Source: Adiantum capillus-veneris (Eukaryota; Streptophyta; Polypodiopsida; Polypodiales; Pteridaceae). Taken from it: a stretch of DNA of 64,000 bases. Shown here one piece after another: positions 1 to 11,099 of the stretch (position 1 is its first letter; the number at the start of each line of letters is the position of its first letter). The position numbers and the translations under genes were made by a program. Location: NCBI GenBank assembly GCA_014529385.2, contig CM043945.1, positions 146,654,241 to 146,718,240 of the forward strand, written 5' to 3'. Below the pieces are notes generated by a model. That model had not been told where the DNA came from. It ran no database searches and worked only from the letters and a program-made list of their open reading frames with translations.

Positions 1-34
1 GGAAGCTCTCAGGCCGACGACGCTACAGGATGCC

Positions 35-529
35 TTGTTGAGGGCCAAACCTCTAGCTCTCGAAGTACAAAAGGCTAATCAGAACAGGAGGAATCATTGG
101 GCAAAGAGGGCGAGGGCGACTGCTTGGGATAACAGACCAGCCAACCAACAGTATAACCAGCGCCCTATTTTGGCTACCACCACAACCATGGAGTTCCCTG
201 ATGTTCGATGCTATGGTTGCGGCGAGCATGGACATTACAGATCCAATTGCCCCAGGAACATTCAGGCAACCAACGCCAATGCCATACCCTTGAATACCCG
301 TGGTCGTGGCCAAGCTAATGGAAGAGGAGGAAGAGGAAGGATAAACAGAGGGCGAGGGCGTGGAGCTACCGCCAGAGCAAATGCCGCAGTGGTAAACCAA
401 CTGTGGGTGACGAAGCAGTGGAGAGAGAAACCCTACATGCTGCAATTGAAAATCCCAATGGTTGCGAGCAATACGCAGTCATTCATACGTCAGGATCTCT
501 CAGAGGTGAACAAGTTAACTTCCTTATAG
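35..529 (+). pseudogene. gag: Chromovirus Gag, C-terminal part with CCHC zinc knuckle
   Basis: This is the nucleocapsid end of Gag, the structural protein that binds element RNA in the cytoplasmic particle. A zinc knuckle CYGCGEHGHYRSNC (C-x2-C-x4-H-x4-C) lies at about residues 60-73, followed by a Gly/Arg-rich stretch (residues 88-112) typical of RNA-binding tails. The N-terminal capsid part is cut off by the window edge, so the Met at 35 is only the first Met in the visible frame and not a real start. The frame runs past the point where protease coding begins in another frame (505), so a frameshift separates them. Whether that shift is programmed or decay cannot be told; the many other lesions favour decay. 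Confidence 0.85.
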
Positions 530-930
530 ATTGTGGTAGTCTCTTTCATTTGTTTCACCCAGATGCATGAGGAAGCTAAAGCTAGATAAGTATCCAATAA
601 GCAAGCTAGTTGTAGAGTTAGCAAACGGCAAGGAAGTAGTATCTCAACACTCTGCAGGCAAAATTGACTTTGATTTAGGGGGACACCCAACTTCTGCCTA
701 ATTTCGAACCTTACCCTTAGGATTCTTTGATGGGATACTAGGGATGGACTGGCTAAAGCAAAATAGGGCCCACATACATTGTGCACAAGGGAATTTTTCC
801 TTTACAAATAACTTGGGTAATGAAGCCTTAATCCAGGGGGAAAATGGGAGACCTAAGGCCAATGGACTTTTGAAGGGACTAAGGAAGGGTCAACAAATTT
901 ATGCAGTAAAACTCAACAAGGTGGGCCAAT
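505..930 (+). pseudogene. Retropepsin of the chromovirus
   Basis: Aspartic protease that would process Gag-Pol. The catalytic motif appears as FLIDCGS at about 520-540 (family consensus D-S/T-G), in frame 1, then an in-frame TGA at 568 ends that frame. Protease coding resumes in frame 3 from 567 and reaches the second protease signature ILGMDWL at about 738-758. An in-frame TAA at 699 sits where Gln is expected. The active-site residue after Asp is Cys rather than Ser or Thr, which is unusual and, together with the frameshift, means that no functional enzyme is made. The open segment from 744 carries on into RT. Confidence 0.75.
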
Positions 931-2300
931 CAAATACCTCACTTCGACCAAACTGGTTGAGAGAGTATGATGATGTATTCCTTGAAGACCTTACAAATCT
1001 TCCACCGCACAGAGAGGTAGATCATGAGATCGAGACTATCCCTGGATGTGAACCTATCTCTAAAAGACCTTATAAAATGTCACTTCCAGAGGCTATCGAA
1101 CTCAAGGAACAACTTAGGCAACTCATTAAGCAAGGATTCATTCGACCCAGTACTTCTCCTTGGGGTGCTCCAGTTCTTTTTCAAAAGAAGAAGGATGGAA
1201 CCTTAAGGCTATGCATAGATTACCGTGGACTGAACTAGGTAACTGTCAAGAACAAGTATCCAATTCCAAGGATTGACGAACTCTTGGACAGACTCCACGG
1301 TGCCAAAATGTTTACTAAGATTGATCTAAGGTTAGGATATTATCAAATCAGAATCAAGGAATCGGATATTCCAAAGACAGCTTTCAACACTAGGTATGGA
1401 CACTACGAATTCACAGTAATGTCTTTTGGTCTAACAAATGCCCTTGCAAGCTTCAATCGACTTATACAGGATATTTTCAAACCTTATCTGGATGACTTTG
1501 TCTTGGTTTTCTTTGATGACATTCTGGTCTACTCTAAGAACAAAGCAAATCACAAAGATCATGTTTGCAAGGTACTTGATCTCCTTCGAGAACATCAGCT
1601 TTACGCTAAAGAGAGCAAGTGCACTTTTTTCTCACCAAAGGTCAACTATCTTGGATTTGTCATATCGGCTGAAGGAATTTCAGTGGACCCAGATAAAGTC
1701 AAGGACATCGTTGATTGGCCTCAACCATCTACTGTCAGCGAAGTCAGAGGATTTCTTGGGATAACGGGATGGTACAGGATTTTTGTCAAGGACTATGCAC
1801 GTATTGCTGCACCTTTGACGGAACTCCTGAAGAAAGGAATGAGGATCGAATGGAAGACCGAGCACGAGTCTAGCTTTGCTAAACTAAAAGAGTTCTTGGT
1901 CTCAGCTCCTATTTTAAAGCTTCCAGATTTCAGCAAGGAATTTGAAGTAGCGACCGACGCTAGCAAATTTGCTCTAGGCGGAGTTATTACTCAAGAAGGA
2001 AGACCAGTGGCGTATACTTCACGAAAGCTGAGAGATCATGAGAAGAATTATCCTACTCATGATTTGGAACTTTTAGCAGTTATTCATGCGCTGAAGTTAT
2101 GGAGACATTATCTTCTCGGACACAAGTTTCAGCTGGTTACAGACCACAAGAGCTTAAAATGGATTTTTACTCAACCTATTCTCAATATGCGACAACGACG
2201 ATGGATAGAGCTATTATAGGAATATGACCTTGACATAAAGTATAGACCAGGGAAGGAAAATGCAGTTGCAGATGGTCTTAGCCGAAAATCCTTTCTCGGA
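931..2300 (+). pseudogene. pol: Chromovirus reverse transcriptase and RNase H
   Basis: The polymerase copies element RNA into cDNA inside the particle. Seen in order: the RT entry segment with [12 protein letters not shown] (about 1003), [10 protein letters not shown] (about 1207), a first catalytic Asp in [13 protein letters not shown], and the core motif FFDDILVYS at about 1510, which is intact. The RNase H part contains [10 protein letters not shown] (about 1950) with its catalytic Asp, and the family's [15 protein letters not shown] stretch, ending with GKENAVADGLSRK near 2285. Two amber codons, at 1236 after RGLN and at 2217 before EYD, break the frame exactly where Gln is usual. No frameshift is seen here, so damage is by point mutation only. 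Confidence 0.92.
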
Positions 2301-2402
2301 GCTATCTCTATTCCAAATAACCCTATCTGGGATAGAATCAAAGAAGCATCTTTAGTAGATCCAGAATACCAGCATATAGTATCTCTAGTCCAGCAAAATA
2401 AG

Positions 2403-3330
2403 ATGCTTGAAGCTAAAGATTACTCTCTTATGGGAGGATGTATTTACTACAGACATAGACTCTGTGTACCCAGAGACCCAGCTCTAAAGAAGGCTATTCT
2501 GTATGAAGCACACGATAGCCCTACATCCGGACATCCAGGCTATGCTAAGACTCTTCATGTTGTCAGGAGGAGTTATTTTTGGTCTGGAATGAAAGGAGAC
2601 ATACTTCGCTATGTGAGGCAATGTCTTTCTTGTCAGCGGATAAAGGCCGAAAGAATCAAGTTACCAGGGCAACTTCAACCTCTTGACATACCCCAGATGA
2701 AATGGGAATGCATTAGTATGGATTTTGTTACAGGATTACCTTCTACAGGAGGGTATAATTCTGTTTTCATGGTTGTTGATATGCTCACAAAAGTGGCTCA
2801 TCTAATACCCATAAAGACAACCTTTACTGCTTCAGATATTAGTCGGGTATTCATCAAGGAGATTTTTAGGTTACATGGTGTGCCCAAGCGTATCATCAGT
2901 GATAGAGATGCCAATTATACATCAAAATTTTGGACTTCTCTTTTCTAATCTATTGGGTCACAATTAGCCTTCAGTACAATGTATCATCCGCAGACAGATG
3001 GGCAAACTGAAAGAGTTAATCAAGTCATCGAGGACATTCTCAGAGCCTATTGTTCGCAAGAACCAAAGAAGTGGTTACAATATCTACCTTTGGTGGAGTA
3101 TGCTTATAATTCTGCGGAACACAGAAGCATTGGAATGTCACCTTTCAAAGCTCTTTATGGACAGGACTGCTTAGCACCACTGAACTTCTCAGATCCAACC
3201 ATCAGGGTAGAAGCCTCCAGAAAGATGTTAGAAGATATGGAAGCACAAACTAGAGCTATTCGCCAGGACATTCAGGCCGCTCAGGATAGACAGAAGCACT
3301 ATGCAGATAAGAACCGTTCGGAAAGGATTT
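2403..3330 (+). pseudogene. int: Chromovirus integrase
   Basis: Integrase joins cDNA ends to chromosomal DNA. The N-terminal zinc-binding module shows His pairs in EAHDSPTSGHPG and Cys pairs in CLSCQRIKAE (about 2505-2650). The catalytic triad is present: Asp in SMDFVTGLP (about 2715), Asp in ISDRDANYTSKFW (about 2895) and Glu in HPQTDGQTERVNQ (about 2985-3020). An ochre codon at 2946 replaces Gln between the second Asp and the Glu. From 2979 the frame is open again to 3392, but the sequence after about 3338 is shifted by a short duplication, so the normal GPF-containing C-terminus continues in another frame. Same strand and order as the RT upstream. Confidence 0.92.
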
Positions 3331-3760
3331 TCAAAGAAGGATTTTCGGAAAGGATTTTCAAAGAAAAACAACTTATCACTAGGCAGATATAAGAATCTTA
3401 GCCCAAGGTACTGTGGGCCATTCAAGATCGTTAAGGTTTTAAGTGACCAAGCCTACAAGCTAAAGTTACCTGCAAACTTGAAGGTTCATGATGTATTCCA
3501 CGTCAGCTTACTCAAACCCTATATTCCTAACCCTGATCAATTCTTGGAATCAGATCAGATAGTCATGCCAGCACAAGGAGTTCTCGAGCTCCAACCTGAC
3601 TACGTACTGGAAACAAGGGAAAGGAAGTTACGCAACAGAACTATCACGGAGCATCTGGTAAAGTGGAAGGATTACCCTGAAGAAGATGCAACTTGAGAGG
3701 ACGAACCAACGCTCATAAAAGATTACCCAAACACATTCTTGAGATGAGGACATCTCAAAT
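3301..3760 (+). pseudogene. Integrase C-terminus with chromodomain
   Basis: The frame starting near 3301 resumes the integrase tail: SPRYCGPFKIVK (GPY/F module, about 3400), then VHDVFHVSLLKPY (about 3487), then a chromodomain YVLETRERKLRNRTITEH followed by LVKWKDYPEEDAT (about 3600-3690). In chromoviruses this domain steers insertion to heterochromatin by reading histone marks. The frame ends at a TGA at 3694 where the family has Trp of the ATWE motif, a probable G-to-A change; the reading continues as EDEPTLIKDYP beyond the stop. Most chromodomain aromatic and acidic positions remain recognisable. Confidence 0.88.
3317..3365 (+). repeat. 27-bp tandem duplication that shifts the integrase frame
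   Basis: Two identical 22-bp copies, 3317-3338 and 3344-3365, are separated by five bases (period 27 bp). The unit encodes the same short peptide twice. Because 27 is divisible by three the duplication alone does not shift the frame, so a further small indel next to it must account for the change from frame 3 to frame 1. Confidence 0.85.
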
Positions 3761-3778
3761 TTTTCACGTTGGGGAGGT

Positions 3779-5150
3779 TGTAAGGTCTCTAATTCCGATC
3801 AAAAGAGCACCATTGTACCATGAAATGAACATAATGAAAAACGTTACTATTTTTAGCAGTTTTCCAAATTTTGTCAGTGCCATGATGTTTAGAATTTTTT
3901 AAAGCTTCGAAATGTGAATTAAAATAATTTTTGTAAAAACATTCCAAAAATAGCAAGTTTTTGGTCACCCGACCCGTCCAGTTTTGATAGTCTCGAAAAG
4001 CTGCACCCGTACCCCAAATTTGAAAAAATGCATTTTCGGACCCCGAGGGCTGCTAAATATGGCAGGTACTCGGGCCAGTACGTCTTAGTTAGAGCTTCGT
4101 ATAGCAATTTTCGGCATCAAAATCCGACTCGTATGAACCGTTTTAGCCTAGAACCAATTTTCATAAAAATTGTCCGGGGAGGTACCGGGGGCCCGAGGCT
4201 GTGTGGGAACAGGTTCCAGCCCACTCCAGACCAGCTTTAGCAGCTAGAGGACTGAGCCAATGCAGAGAATGAGTGCTCCTTCAGATGCTAATAGCAAGGC
4301 TGGTCGATTTTCAGCCTGTAGGAGTCTATTTAAAGGCCTGCATACACACACACAGAGACACTTATGCTCATACACACACACACACACACACACAGTGCAT
4401 ACACACACACCTACACACACTGGGAAGGTGCTGCCAGTTCACACACCTTTTGAAGGAGAAGCAAGGAGGAAGGTGCTGCTGAATTCTCATCTCAAGAGGC
4501 TCGATTAGATCAGAAAATCGAGAAGGTTATCAGTCCTTAATCACGGTAACCACGGTTTAATTAATGCTATCTGTAAATTCCTTTCTCTACCATCTAAATT
4601 CCTCGTCTATTATGCTTATTCCTAGTCGTAATTCTCTATAATTACTCTCTAAATTCTCTTTAACCATATTCTATTATGTAATCATCATTCCATAGCTGAA
4701 TTATCAGCCATTCATCATTCTCGATTAATGATCAGTGTATAATTATTAGAATTTTCTCTCTCTAGGTAGCATAGAAATTAGTCGATAAGCTAGTAATTGT
4801 GTAGATTTAAGAGAATCACTTTTTCTATCACCCATTAATACTGTAACTAAATTAAATTCATTTCCTTTATGCATTAAGGTGTAATTAAGGAAAAATTAAT
4901 TTGTTATTAAGTCTCTACGAGTTGACTTTCCTCACACATATGCAAAAGATAAATCTGCATCATCTAGTTGCTAGGAAAGAGATTAATCATACTTAATTCA
5001 TCTCTCTGATAATTCCATCAGTGAAATCCTACTATTCTTAATCACGTAAGTCGAGTAATTATCTTTAGAGCAGGTTCCCATAGGAATAAGCATCATCCAT
5101 AATGATTGCTATATGGAAAAATCTAAACCTCTCATGTAGCAGGCATTGTT
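3779..5150 (+). repeat. 3' LTR of the chromovirus, downstream end uncertain
   Basis: A G-rich purine tract (GGGGAGG at 3771-3777) is followed by TG at 3779, the expected start of an LTR 80 bp downstream of the chromodomain stop. A TATA-like tattTAAAGG lies at about 4326-4334, directly before a CA-rich stretch. The right end is not fixed because the partner LTR is outside the window; no clear CA terminus or tRNA primer site was found. I place it before the ATG at 5241. The 4420-5150 interval is AT-rich, without any other feature. Confidence 0.55.
4341..4420. repeat. CA/GT microsatellite in the LTR
   Basis: Interrupted (CA)n tracts occupy this stretch just downstream of the TATA-like sequence of the LTR. 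Open frames with His-Thr repeats across it are artefacts of the dinucleotide repeat. Confidence 0.9.
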
Positions 5151-5240
5151 TGATGTTGGTAATCTATCATTTGGATTGTTATGACGCTTGCGGACATTAG
5201 CTCTTTTATCCAAGTTAATTATTTAAAGTAGTGAGTTAAA

Positions 5241-5391
5241 ATGGCCCCGGTTAAGAGGACTCGCTTTGGTGGAGCCCACGACCACGAGGCAGGAACGAGC
5301 AAGGTGAACGGGAAGGGAAAAGCTCCCATGGACGATCAAATACCGGCCATCTCGCGGGCCATCGATGAGGAAATGGAAGAGGTAGGTTAGA
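5241..5391 (+). CDS. Short Lys-rich ORF, possible gag start or exon 1
   Basis: A 49-codon ORF begins MAPVKRTRFGG and contains a charged stretch KVNGKGKAP, ending EEMEEVG before a TAG. It is GC-richer than its AT-rich surroundings, which suggests real coding origin. It sits where a gag start would be expected after an LTR, so it may be the 5' remnant of a second retroelement. Alternatively the end reads GAG followed by GTAGGT, a good plant splice donor, so it could be a first exon. I do not recognise the protein. The family is undetermined, and the call rests on composition and context only. Confidence 0.3.
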
Positions 5392-5675
5392 ATTTCATTC
5401 AAGTTGTTTAATTTAACATTGCACACATTTAGCTAGGAATGAACATATCCCCAAACATGTTGGAGAAATCCGATGGAAACCTCGGCATTGAATTCATTGT
5501 ACATTAAGTTCTAAAGTAGGAAGGAAATGATTGATGGGTATGCTGTTTGCAAGAGGAAAGAATGTCTGCTAGGGAAAATTTAGCTCGACATGTTCATTTT
5601 ATTTCCAATGTTGAATCAGTCCTGACCCCCCTACTGATCACAGGGTGCAGAGTTCCTCGTTAAGGACTCTTGAAT

Positions 5676-5791
5676 CCACGACTTGCTTTTTATGCGGTGG
5701 ATACCCACGACTTGCTTTCTATGCGGTGGGAACCCATGTCTTGCTTTCTATGCGGTGGGAGTGTCCATGACGTGCTTTCTATGCGGTGGAC
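5676..5791. repeat. Four tandem copies of a ~30-bp unit with inverted ends
   Basis: Four diverged copies start near 5676, 5704, 5733 and 5764. Each contains CTTGCTTTCTATGCGGTGG or a close variant. In the second copy the ends are CCCAC and GTGGG, so each unit could fold as a hairpin with a 5-bp stem and a loop of about 17 nt. The units touch without unique spacers, which is unlike CRISPR. No coding frame runs through them. Confidence 0.85.
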
Positions 5792-5841
5792 ATACCTAGT
5801 TGTATGGGCAGCTAGGCGACAACGGGAGGAGTGAACTCTTG

Positions 5842-5870
5842 CTGGAGGGGGGATGTTGTATCTCTAGAAC
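5842..5870 (+). other. Polypurine tract and LTR-like start
   Basis: The sequence GGAGGGGGGA immediately followed by TGTTGTATCTCT (TG at 5854) has the form of a polypurine tract next to an LTR 5' end. No coding domain was found just upstream and the LTR end is not located, so this is a candidate only. The interval 5392-6540 otherwise shows no gene. Confidence 0.4.
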
Positions 5871-6543
5871 ATTGGAATTTTAATGAATAAGTTTGAGTAG
5901 AATTTAGACATACTGTCTTGGTGTTGTTTGCAATACTGGTTGAAGGGCTTCAGAACAATGTGCTTCAGAATTAAAACAAGGAATGTTTATGTTGAACAAC
6001 CTTTGTGGTAGTAATTAGGTCACACAAGGAAGTGTGAGTGTGGGGGTGGAAAGTGGGGGCTTGGCTCAGGTTGCCAATGCCTACGAGATGGGTGGTCCCG
6101 ATTGGTCGGGAACTCTCTGTCCCCATAGTGCTTACTTCGATATTAGTAATACTCATTGCCCCTAGAGCGGTGAAATCTCGAGGGTACGTGCCTCTGAAAC
6201 ATGGGGAAAAAGGCACTCGGAGTTTCTCTCCTCTTGGAAGGTGGGTCTTAGGATCGCTAGATAGTTTAAGTACGCTTCCCCTGCGAGGTGGAGCTAGATC
6301 TCCCTGCTAGTAGGCTCGAACTCGACTCACCTTGTGATGAGAGATCGTCCGCTAGTCGAACCCTGAACCATTTTGTTTGCTTCCGCAATAGATCTAGTGG
6401 CCACCAGGTTCACCATCAAATCCGCTGGTTGATACGGTGGGGTGGGGATCTCACAATGACCAAGTTTGTGGACTGCTTACATGTAAAAGTGCGGGATAAT
6501 GTCGAGATAAATGGACCATGCACGTACTAGGATGCAGTAGCCT

Positions 6544-7322
6544 ATGTGCAGAGCAGGACGAAGAAGGTTTAAAAAGAAACATGCAAAGGAGGTTCTGGCG
6601 AGTCCAATGGTGCCAAGGCCAAGTGCTAGGGAAGAGCTTCATGTAATCCGACCTTTTGTTGATGCACATGTGGTAGCAGCAGATAGGCGTGATGATAGAG
6701 TAGAGACGATATCGTGTGGGCCTATGAGGCCTCAACAGCTGCAGAGAGGAGTCTACCGAGTACCATTTGATATGCTTGACCAAGTGACTTCCGAAGAGCA
6801 AGCAATGGAGAAGATAGCTGAAGTGCCAAAGCCGGTGAGTTTTGTGGAGAAAGCCGAGGTGTATTCGAGCTATAGCAGTGCCTTGGATACAGACAGCACA
6901 TGGGAAACAAAGTCTCTTTCTCAAGGTATGAGACATATGATGTTATGCATGTCGATAAGGTGGTCAAAGAGCAACAGATTACAGGTGAAGAGACACTTTT
7001 TGCGGACCAGGGGGTTGAACAACCCTCTCTCTTGCATTGTGATGGTAAGGCCATGTTGACTGAAGAAGAGTGCTTCGATGAAGCGGACTGGGGGTTCGAT
7101 GATCCAGGGGTCGATGTAGATGACGAGTCGCAGGTTTTTGTTGCTAAAGCAATGGCAAGATTACAAGGTATGCAAGGCTTTCCGCCTTTTCTAGTGCTGT
7201 TTGAAGGGACTACAGTTGAAGGTATGCCGGTGTTTGCTTTGCAGGATCAGTTAACGCAGGTGGATGCCATGCTATTGACGGATTTGTTGTTGAACGTTGC
7301 TATGCAATCACCTCTATACTGA
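6544..7322 (+). CDS. Hypothetical coding region in two frames
   Basis: Two overlapping open frames, 6544-7059 and 6900-7322, look like one coding region. The first encodes a basic N-terminus (GRRRFKKKHAKE) and a mixed charged segment with EELHVIRPFVDAH; its tail after about residue 130 looks non-coding. The second is acidic (TEEECFDEADWGFDDPG) and ends at 7322. Moving from the first frame to the second could be a frameshift, or a 59-nt intron from AAG|GTATGAG (6926) to TTACAG (6984), which would restore the frame; 59 nt is very short for a plant intron. I recognise no domain. It could be a decayed host gene or a transposon ORF. A further open stretch with CEEGSC lies at about 7340-7460. Confidence 0.35.
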
Positions 7323-7469
7323 TTGCTATAGGTTATCTTGTTTCAAGACAATCATGCTATGGCAAGCTCTCCAGCGGATGGCTGGGAAACAGATGATGTA
7401 AAATGTTTGCAAGGGGTACATGCTTGTTTTATGTGTGAAGAGGGTTCATGTGTACTTTAGCTGGATTCC

Positions 7470-9970
7470 TGACAAGAGAACGAAGGATAAGAATGATAAA
7501 GATGGCGGCTACCTAGCAAAGAATATCATTTTGGCTTTTTGTTGCGCAGAAAAGTATCACATAAAATGCACAACTTAACATTTTCATTTTCTCTCTCTAA
7601 GCCGACGTGGCAATTCTTACAGGGCCCAAAAGTGAGTCCAATTTTCTCCTAATGGGAGGCCTAATTGGACAACCAAAACCGCCAATGGAGTCTTCAAAAT
7701 CAAAGAAGGACAACCAGACCAAGACATCTACACATTGAAAGGTGATTAAATAGGCATGGCAAAAGAAACCTTCAATGCCAACTTGGTTTTCCAATAATCC
7801 TCTTTTTGAGGATTCAATCTTACTTTCACCTGGAAAAATGTTTGTATAGAAAGCTCCATAATGTAAAAATTCAAGTTGTCAGGGTGCAAAAAATGCTCTT
7901 TGGCATAGTTAGATTCAGACCGCTGAGCCAAAAGATAAGAAAAGCATTGGTCATAAAGCTTTAATTTGTATTAAAATTTGTGCTAAGGATTGTAGTTATT
8001 AGGCTTACGGTCAAGGTAGAAGAGTTGAGCATATCTAAGTCGTGTTGCTCATGCTAGATGAGATGAGAATAAGAGTCAAAGTCTATTAATTTAATCATGT
8101 GGAGTGACGTAGAGTCCAACACTCACGCACAATGCACAGTAAGATGAGAGAACATATCCTCAATGACAAAACCCTTCCTAAACTTGTGTCATCTTGTAAA
8201 GCCACATCATATGCTTTATAGCTACACCTTCTTTTTTAAGAATCCCAAAAAAATCTTTCTTGCACCACATATTTTCTCCCATGCATCTCTATGCATGCAT
8301 ATATAGAATTTCCCACCATTTGTTACATGCATTAGACACTCTTTTTTTCTTCCATCTATGCACCTTGAGCAGACTACAATCGGCAAAGAAATGCTCATCA
8401 TACTACCCTTTTATTTGCCAACCTTTTATTTTCATATCCATCAACACGTAATCCCTTTAGTACTCTATTAATACTTCCCATGCTAATAAGTACTCCAATA
8501 ATGCGTGTATCCCAAAGGACCTTTTTTCCCACTGGGTTTTTTCCCTTCGTTCATCCAAGTGAAGAACCTTATTTGGATCCTCATCATTCTACTTCCCATG
8601 TACATAATCTTAATAAATAAACAAAAACATCATCATATTTTGCTCAACGAACAAATGTGGCATCACCTCTCACATCAAAAACACATTTGGACCAATGAAG
8701 ATGCTACAACAAAAAGATGTTAACACAAAGGTCAAAACCAAGGATGGGAGGCATTGGGTAGTCACCAAGCCCCCTATTTGCCTAGTTTTGACCCCAGTGC
8801 ATGACTTGTCATCACATCATCACGCGGGTCTCCCAACATTAGTTAACAAAAGTTGCTAAAGGCCCAATCCTTACAAAGAAAATCAAAGATGAATATGAAG
8901 AAGTAGTGAAGATTGGAGCTATACATTTTTCACATTTCCAAAAATGGGGATGTCTCGTAATTTTCCAGTTTAGTTCAATCCATTGTTATATTTGTAATGG
9001 GTTACGGGCTCAATGGGAGTTCCAAGCTATAAATAATTGATTAGTTAGCATGCCTAGGTTGAAGATTCAATAATTTCTAGATCCCTGAAGGCCTTGGGCA
9101 CACGAACATTGCATATTTATACCCTAGGTATATAAGGTAGTGTATAAATGAAATTAGGGTTCTAAGCCTCATTTTTTGAGACCACTCTTTGGTTAGAGCT
9201 CGTGAGGTGTGTGTCTATGGAGTCCTTGAGAATTCCTTGCTCATGTGACTTGATTAGCACAAATCAAGGCTTAATTTTCTTTCATTATGCCTCTCTCATA
9301 CTTCTTATGATTGTTAATGAAGCTTTGGTTAGCTAGATTATAACTAATTAATGATTAATCTTGGTCTAATCTTGTGTGATTGCCCTATAATTTTTTGTGC
9401 ATGCACGTAGGTTTGATTGGAGTATGGATTCTCAATGGATCTATGCGTGTGTGCCTATGTGTAGTGTGTTGCATGATAGGATTAGTGATGTGTGCATGTT
9501 TGCAATCATTAGTATGTGTGATTGGGTTTATTTGAGGTGAAGATAAGTGGATGTGGAGATGTCCAAACATCGTGGCTTGTCTTCTCCATAAACTGAGAGG
9601 CCCACATCATAGAGTTGACATTTTTGTTTCCATGATTATCTCACTGATCGGTGAGTGTGTCAATTCCATAGCCGTGTAGCTCATCCTTCCAATTTGACAA
9701 GTATTTTTGGTCATTGGAGCTTTACTACGACGGTACCCCCAAAATTCTAGCACTGCAATACCCACCTAAGACATGACTCTCGTTCTCCAGCTTTCTTTGT
9801 CTGTCCCTTAGGACCTATAGCTTGTGCAAGCTGAATTGAGGATTTGTTCAAATTTTAAATTACCTTAGGAAGCTCCTTGGAAATTGATGCTTGTGTTGTC
9901 TCTTTACGTATATGACCCACCATCAAAATATGTCCTTGAATAAACTTCAGCTTCCTATACCTCAAATCAG
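7470..9970. other. AT-rich interval without a recognised gene
   Basis: I see no conserved domain, LTR boundary or RNA gene here. The short open frames present have no recognisable motif and poor coding character. It may be old, decayed repeat sequence. Confidence 0.5.
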
Positions 9971-9972
9971 CT

Positions 9973-10498
9973 ATTAGTGGGTCGTCATGATGGATGTCTA
10001 TAGCATAGATTTTTGGCACCAAAATAATGTCAATACTCATGTTAGCAACTCAAATGGGGCTCAAAGACTCTTCAAGATTGGCAAACTCAAAGAAGTGAGC
10101 TGACAAAATAAATCAATACCTAGCACATGAAAATCGCTCACTCTTGATCTGGCCATGTACCTATGTCGTACATCACCACACTCAGTCATCAATCCATTTC
10201 AGCACCCAGACGGAGTCCAAATGCTACAAAACTTTGGGAGAACTTAGTGCTATCGTACTAAGTTTGGTTGCATTTTTAGGAGGTACCAAAATCATGATCC
10301 ATCATAATTTAGGTCTCATAAACATCAATAAAACACATCATATAGGTCTCCCTAGGGTCTTGGCACACTCTCCTACAATTGGAATGTCATAAAACACTCA
10401 TTACCATACTCAAATCAGTAGATTTGGCTTTTGACCTCATAGTCAAAAATCACAATAAAATCAACAATGAACATAGTTTAATGAAAGAGCATTGAACA
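9973..10498 (-). repeat. Probable 3' LTR of the ORF2-only element
   Basis: Direct, diverged match to 18489-19033: shared landmarks include the GGGTCGTCATGATGG/GGGTCGCCACGATGG end, ATAATGTCAATACTC, CATGTACCTAT and AAAGAGCATTGAACA. On the minus strand it would begin TGTTCAATGC. Substantial divergence indicates an old insertion. Confidence 0.6.
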
Positions 10499-10640
10499 AG
10501 GAGTCATGGGGTTGAATATGGATGAGTCGTTTTCAAAGGACTCGGTCATGAATGCCTCTTCAAAAGTTTGAACGTAGTGAGAGGGCAAAAACATGATGCA
10601 TGCATACAACCCCATTATGATTTTTTTTCTTATAATTTTG
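10499..10640 (-). pseudogene. ORF2 C-terminal fragment
   Basis: The minus-strand frame here reads MFLPSHYVQTFEEAFMTE, homologous to IMFLPSYHLQAFEEAFYT at the end of the ORF2 copy at 57428-57619. It ends beside the left LTR, the same position relative to the element end as in the intact-order copy, where ORF2 also finishes within about 100 bp of the LTR. The function of this domain is unknown to me. Confidence 0.6.
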
Positions 10641-11099
10641 GTTTCTAGATTCCAGCATAAACCTATGGTTCCTTCTACAAATACTTGCTATGGGTGGTCG
10701 ACAAGTTCAATGTCATCAAACACTATGATGCATGTGACTAGCATTTTGGTCATCTTACCATATATTTCTCTAAGGGGGGAAAATTATTAGCTGGTTTTGT
10801 TACTACTGGATAGTTGAGCACTGAGGGTCTTTTGCTTTTTCATAAATAAAAAATATTTAAGGATTGTCTTTTGTTGATAGGGCAATAGTTTGGGTCGGTC
10901 TTGAGATGGTGTGGCGTATTTTTGTAATATGTTTCGTCTATTGGGTTCTTTTTGAACCATTTCTTTCTCCACATGGTTCGTTATTAAAGGATGGTTTGCA
11001 TTTGTATAACAATTACAGGGACATTCTTGTAATCCTCTTTGTGCTTTGGTTCGATGATGGGTGGAATTTTCCTTTTCCACAAGAGAGCCTCTTGTATCA

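Larger units (their letters stand above)
1..3778 (+). mobile_element. Ty3/gypsy chromovirus, 5' end outside window, inactive
   Basis: The region reads in the canonical order gag zinc knuckle, protease, reverse transcriptase, RNase H, integrase, chromodomain, which identifies a plant chromovirus of the Ty3/gypsy class. The 5' LTR and most of gag lie before base 1. The element cannot be autonomous now: gag, protease and pol are in different frames, pol contains in-frame stops at 699, 1236, 2217, 2946 and 3694, and a 27-bp duplication near 3317-3365 shifts the integrase C-terminus. Four of the five stops replace an expected Gln codon and the fifth an expected Trp codon, all explicable by single C-to-T changes on one or the other strand. 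A purine-rich tract at about 3769-3778 precedes the 3' LTR. Confidence 0.92.

Noticed and set aside
4260-4508. His/Thr-rich ORFs
   Set aside because: They result from the CA dinucleotide tract inside the LTR.
5676-5791. CRISPR array
   Set aside because: Units are contiguous, diverged and without unique spacers, and the DNA is plant nuclear.
9385-9570. His/Thr-rich minus-strand ORF
   Set aside because: Low complexity from GTGT-rich sequence, with no conserved motif.
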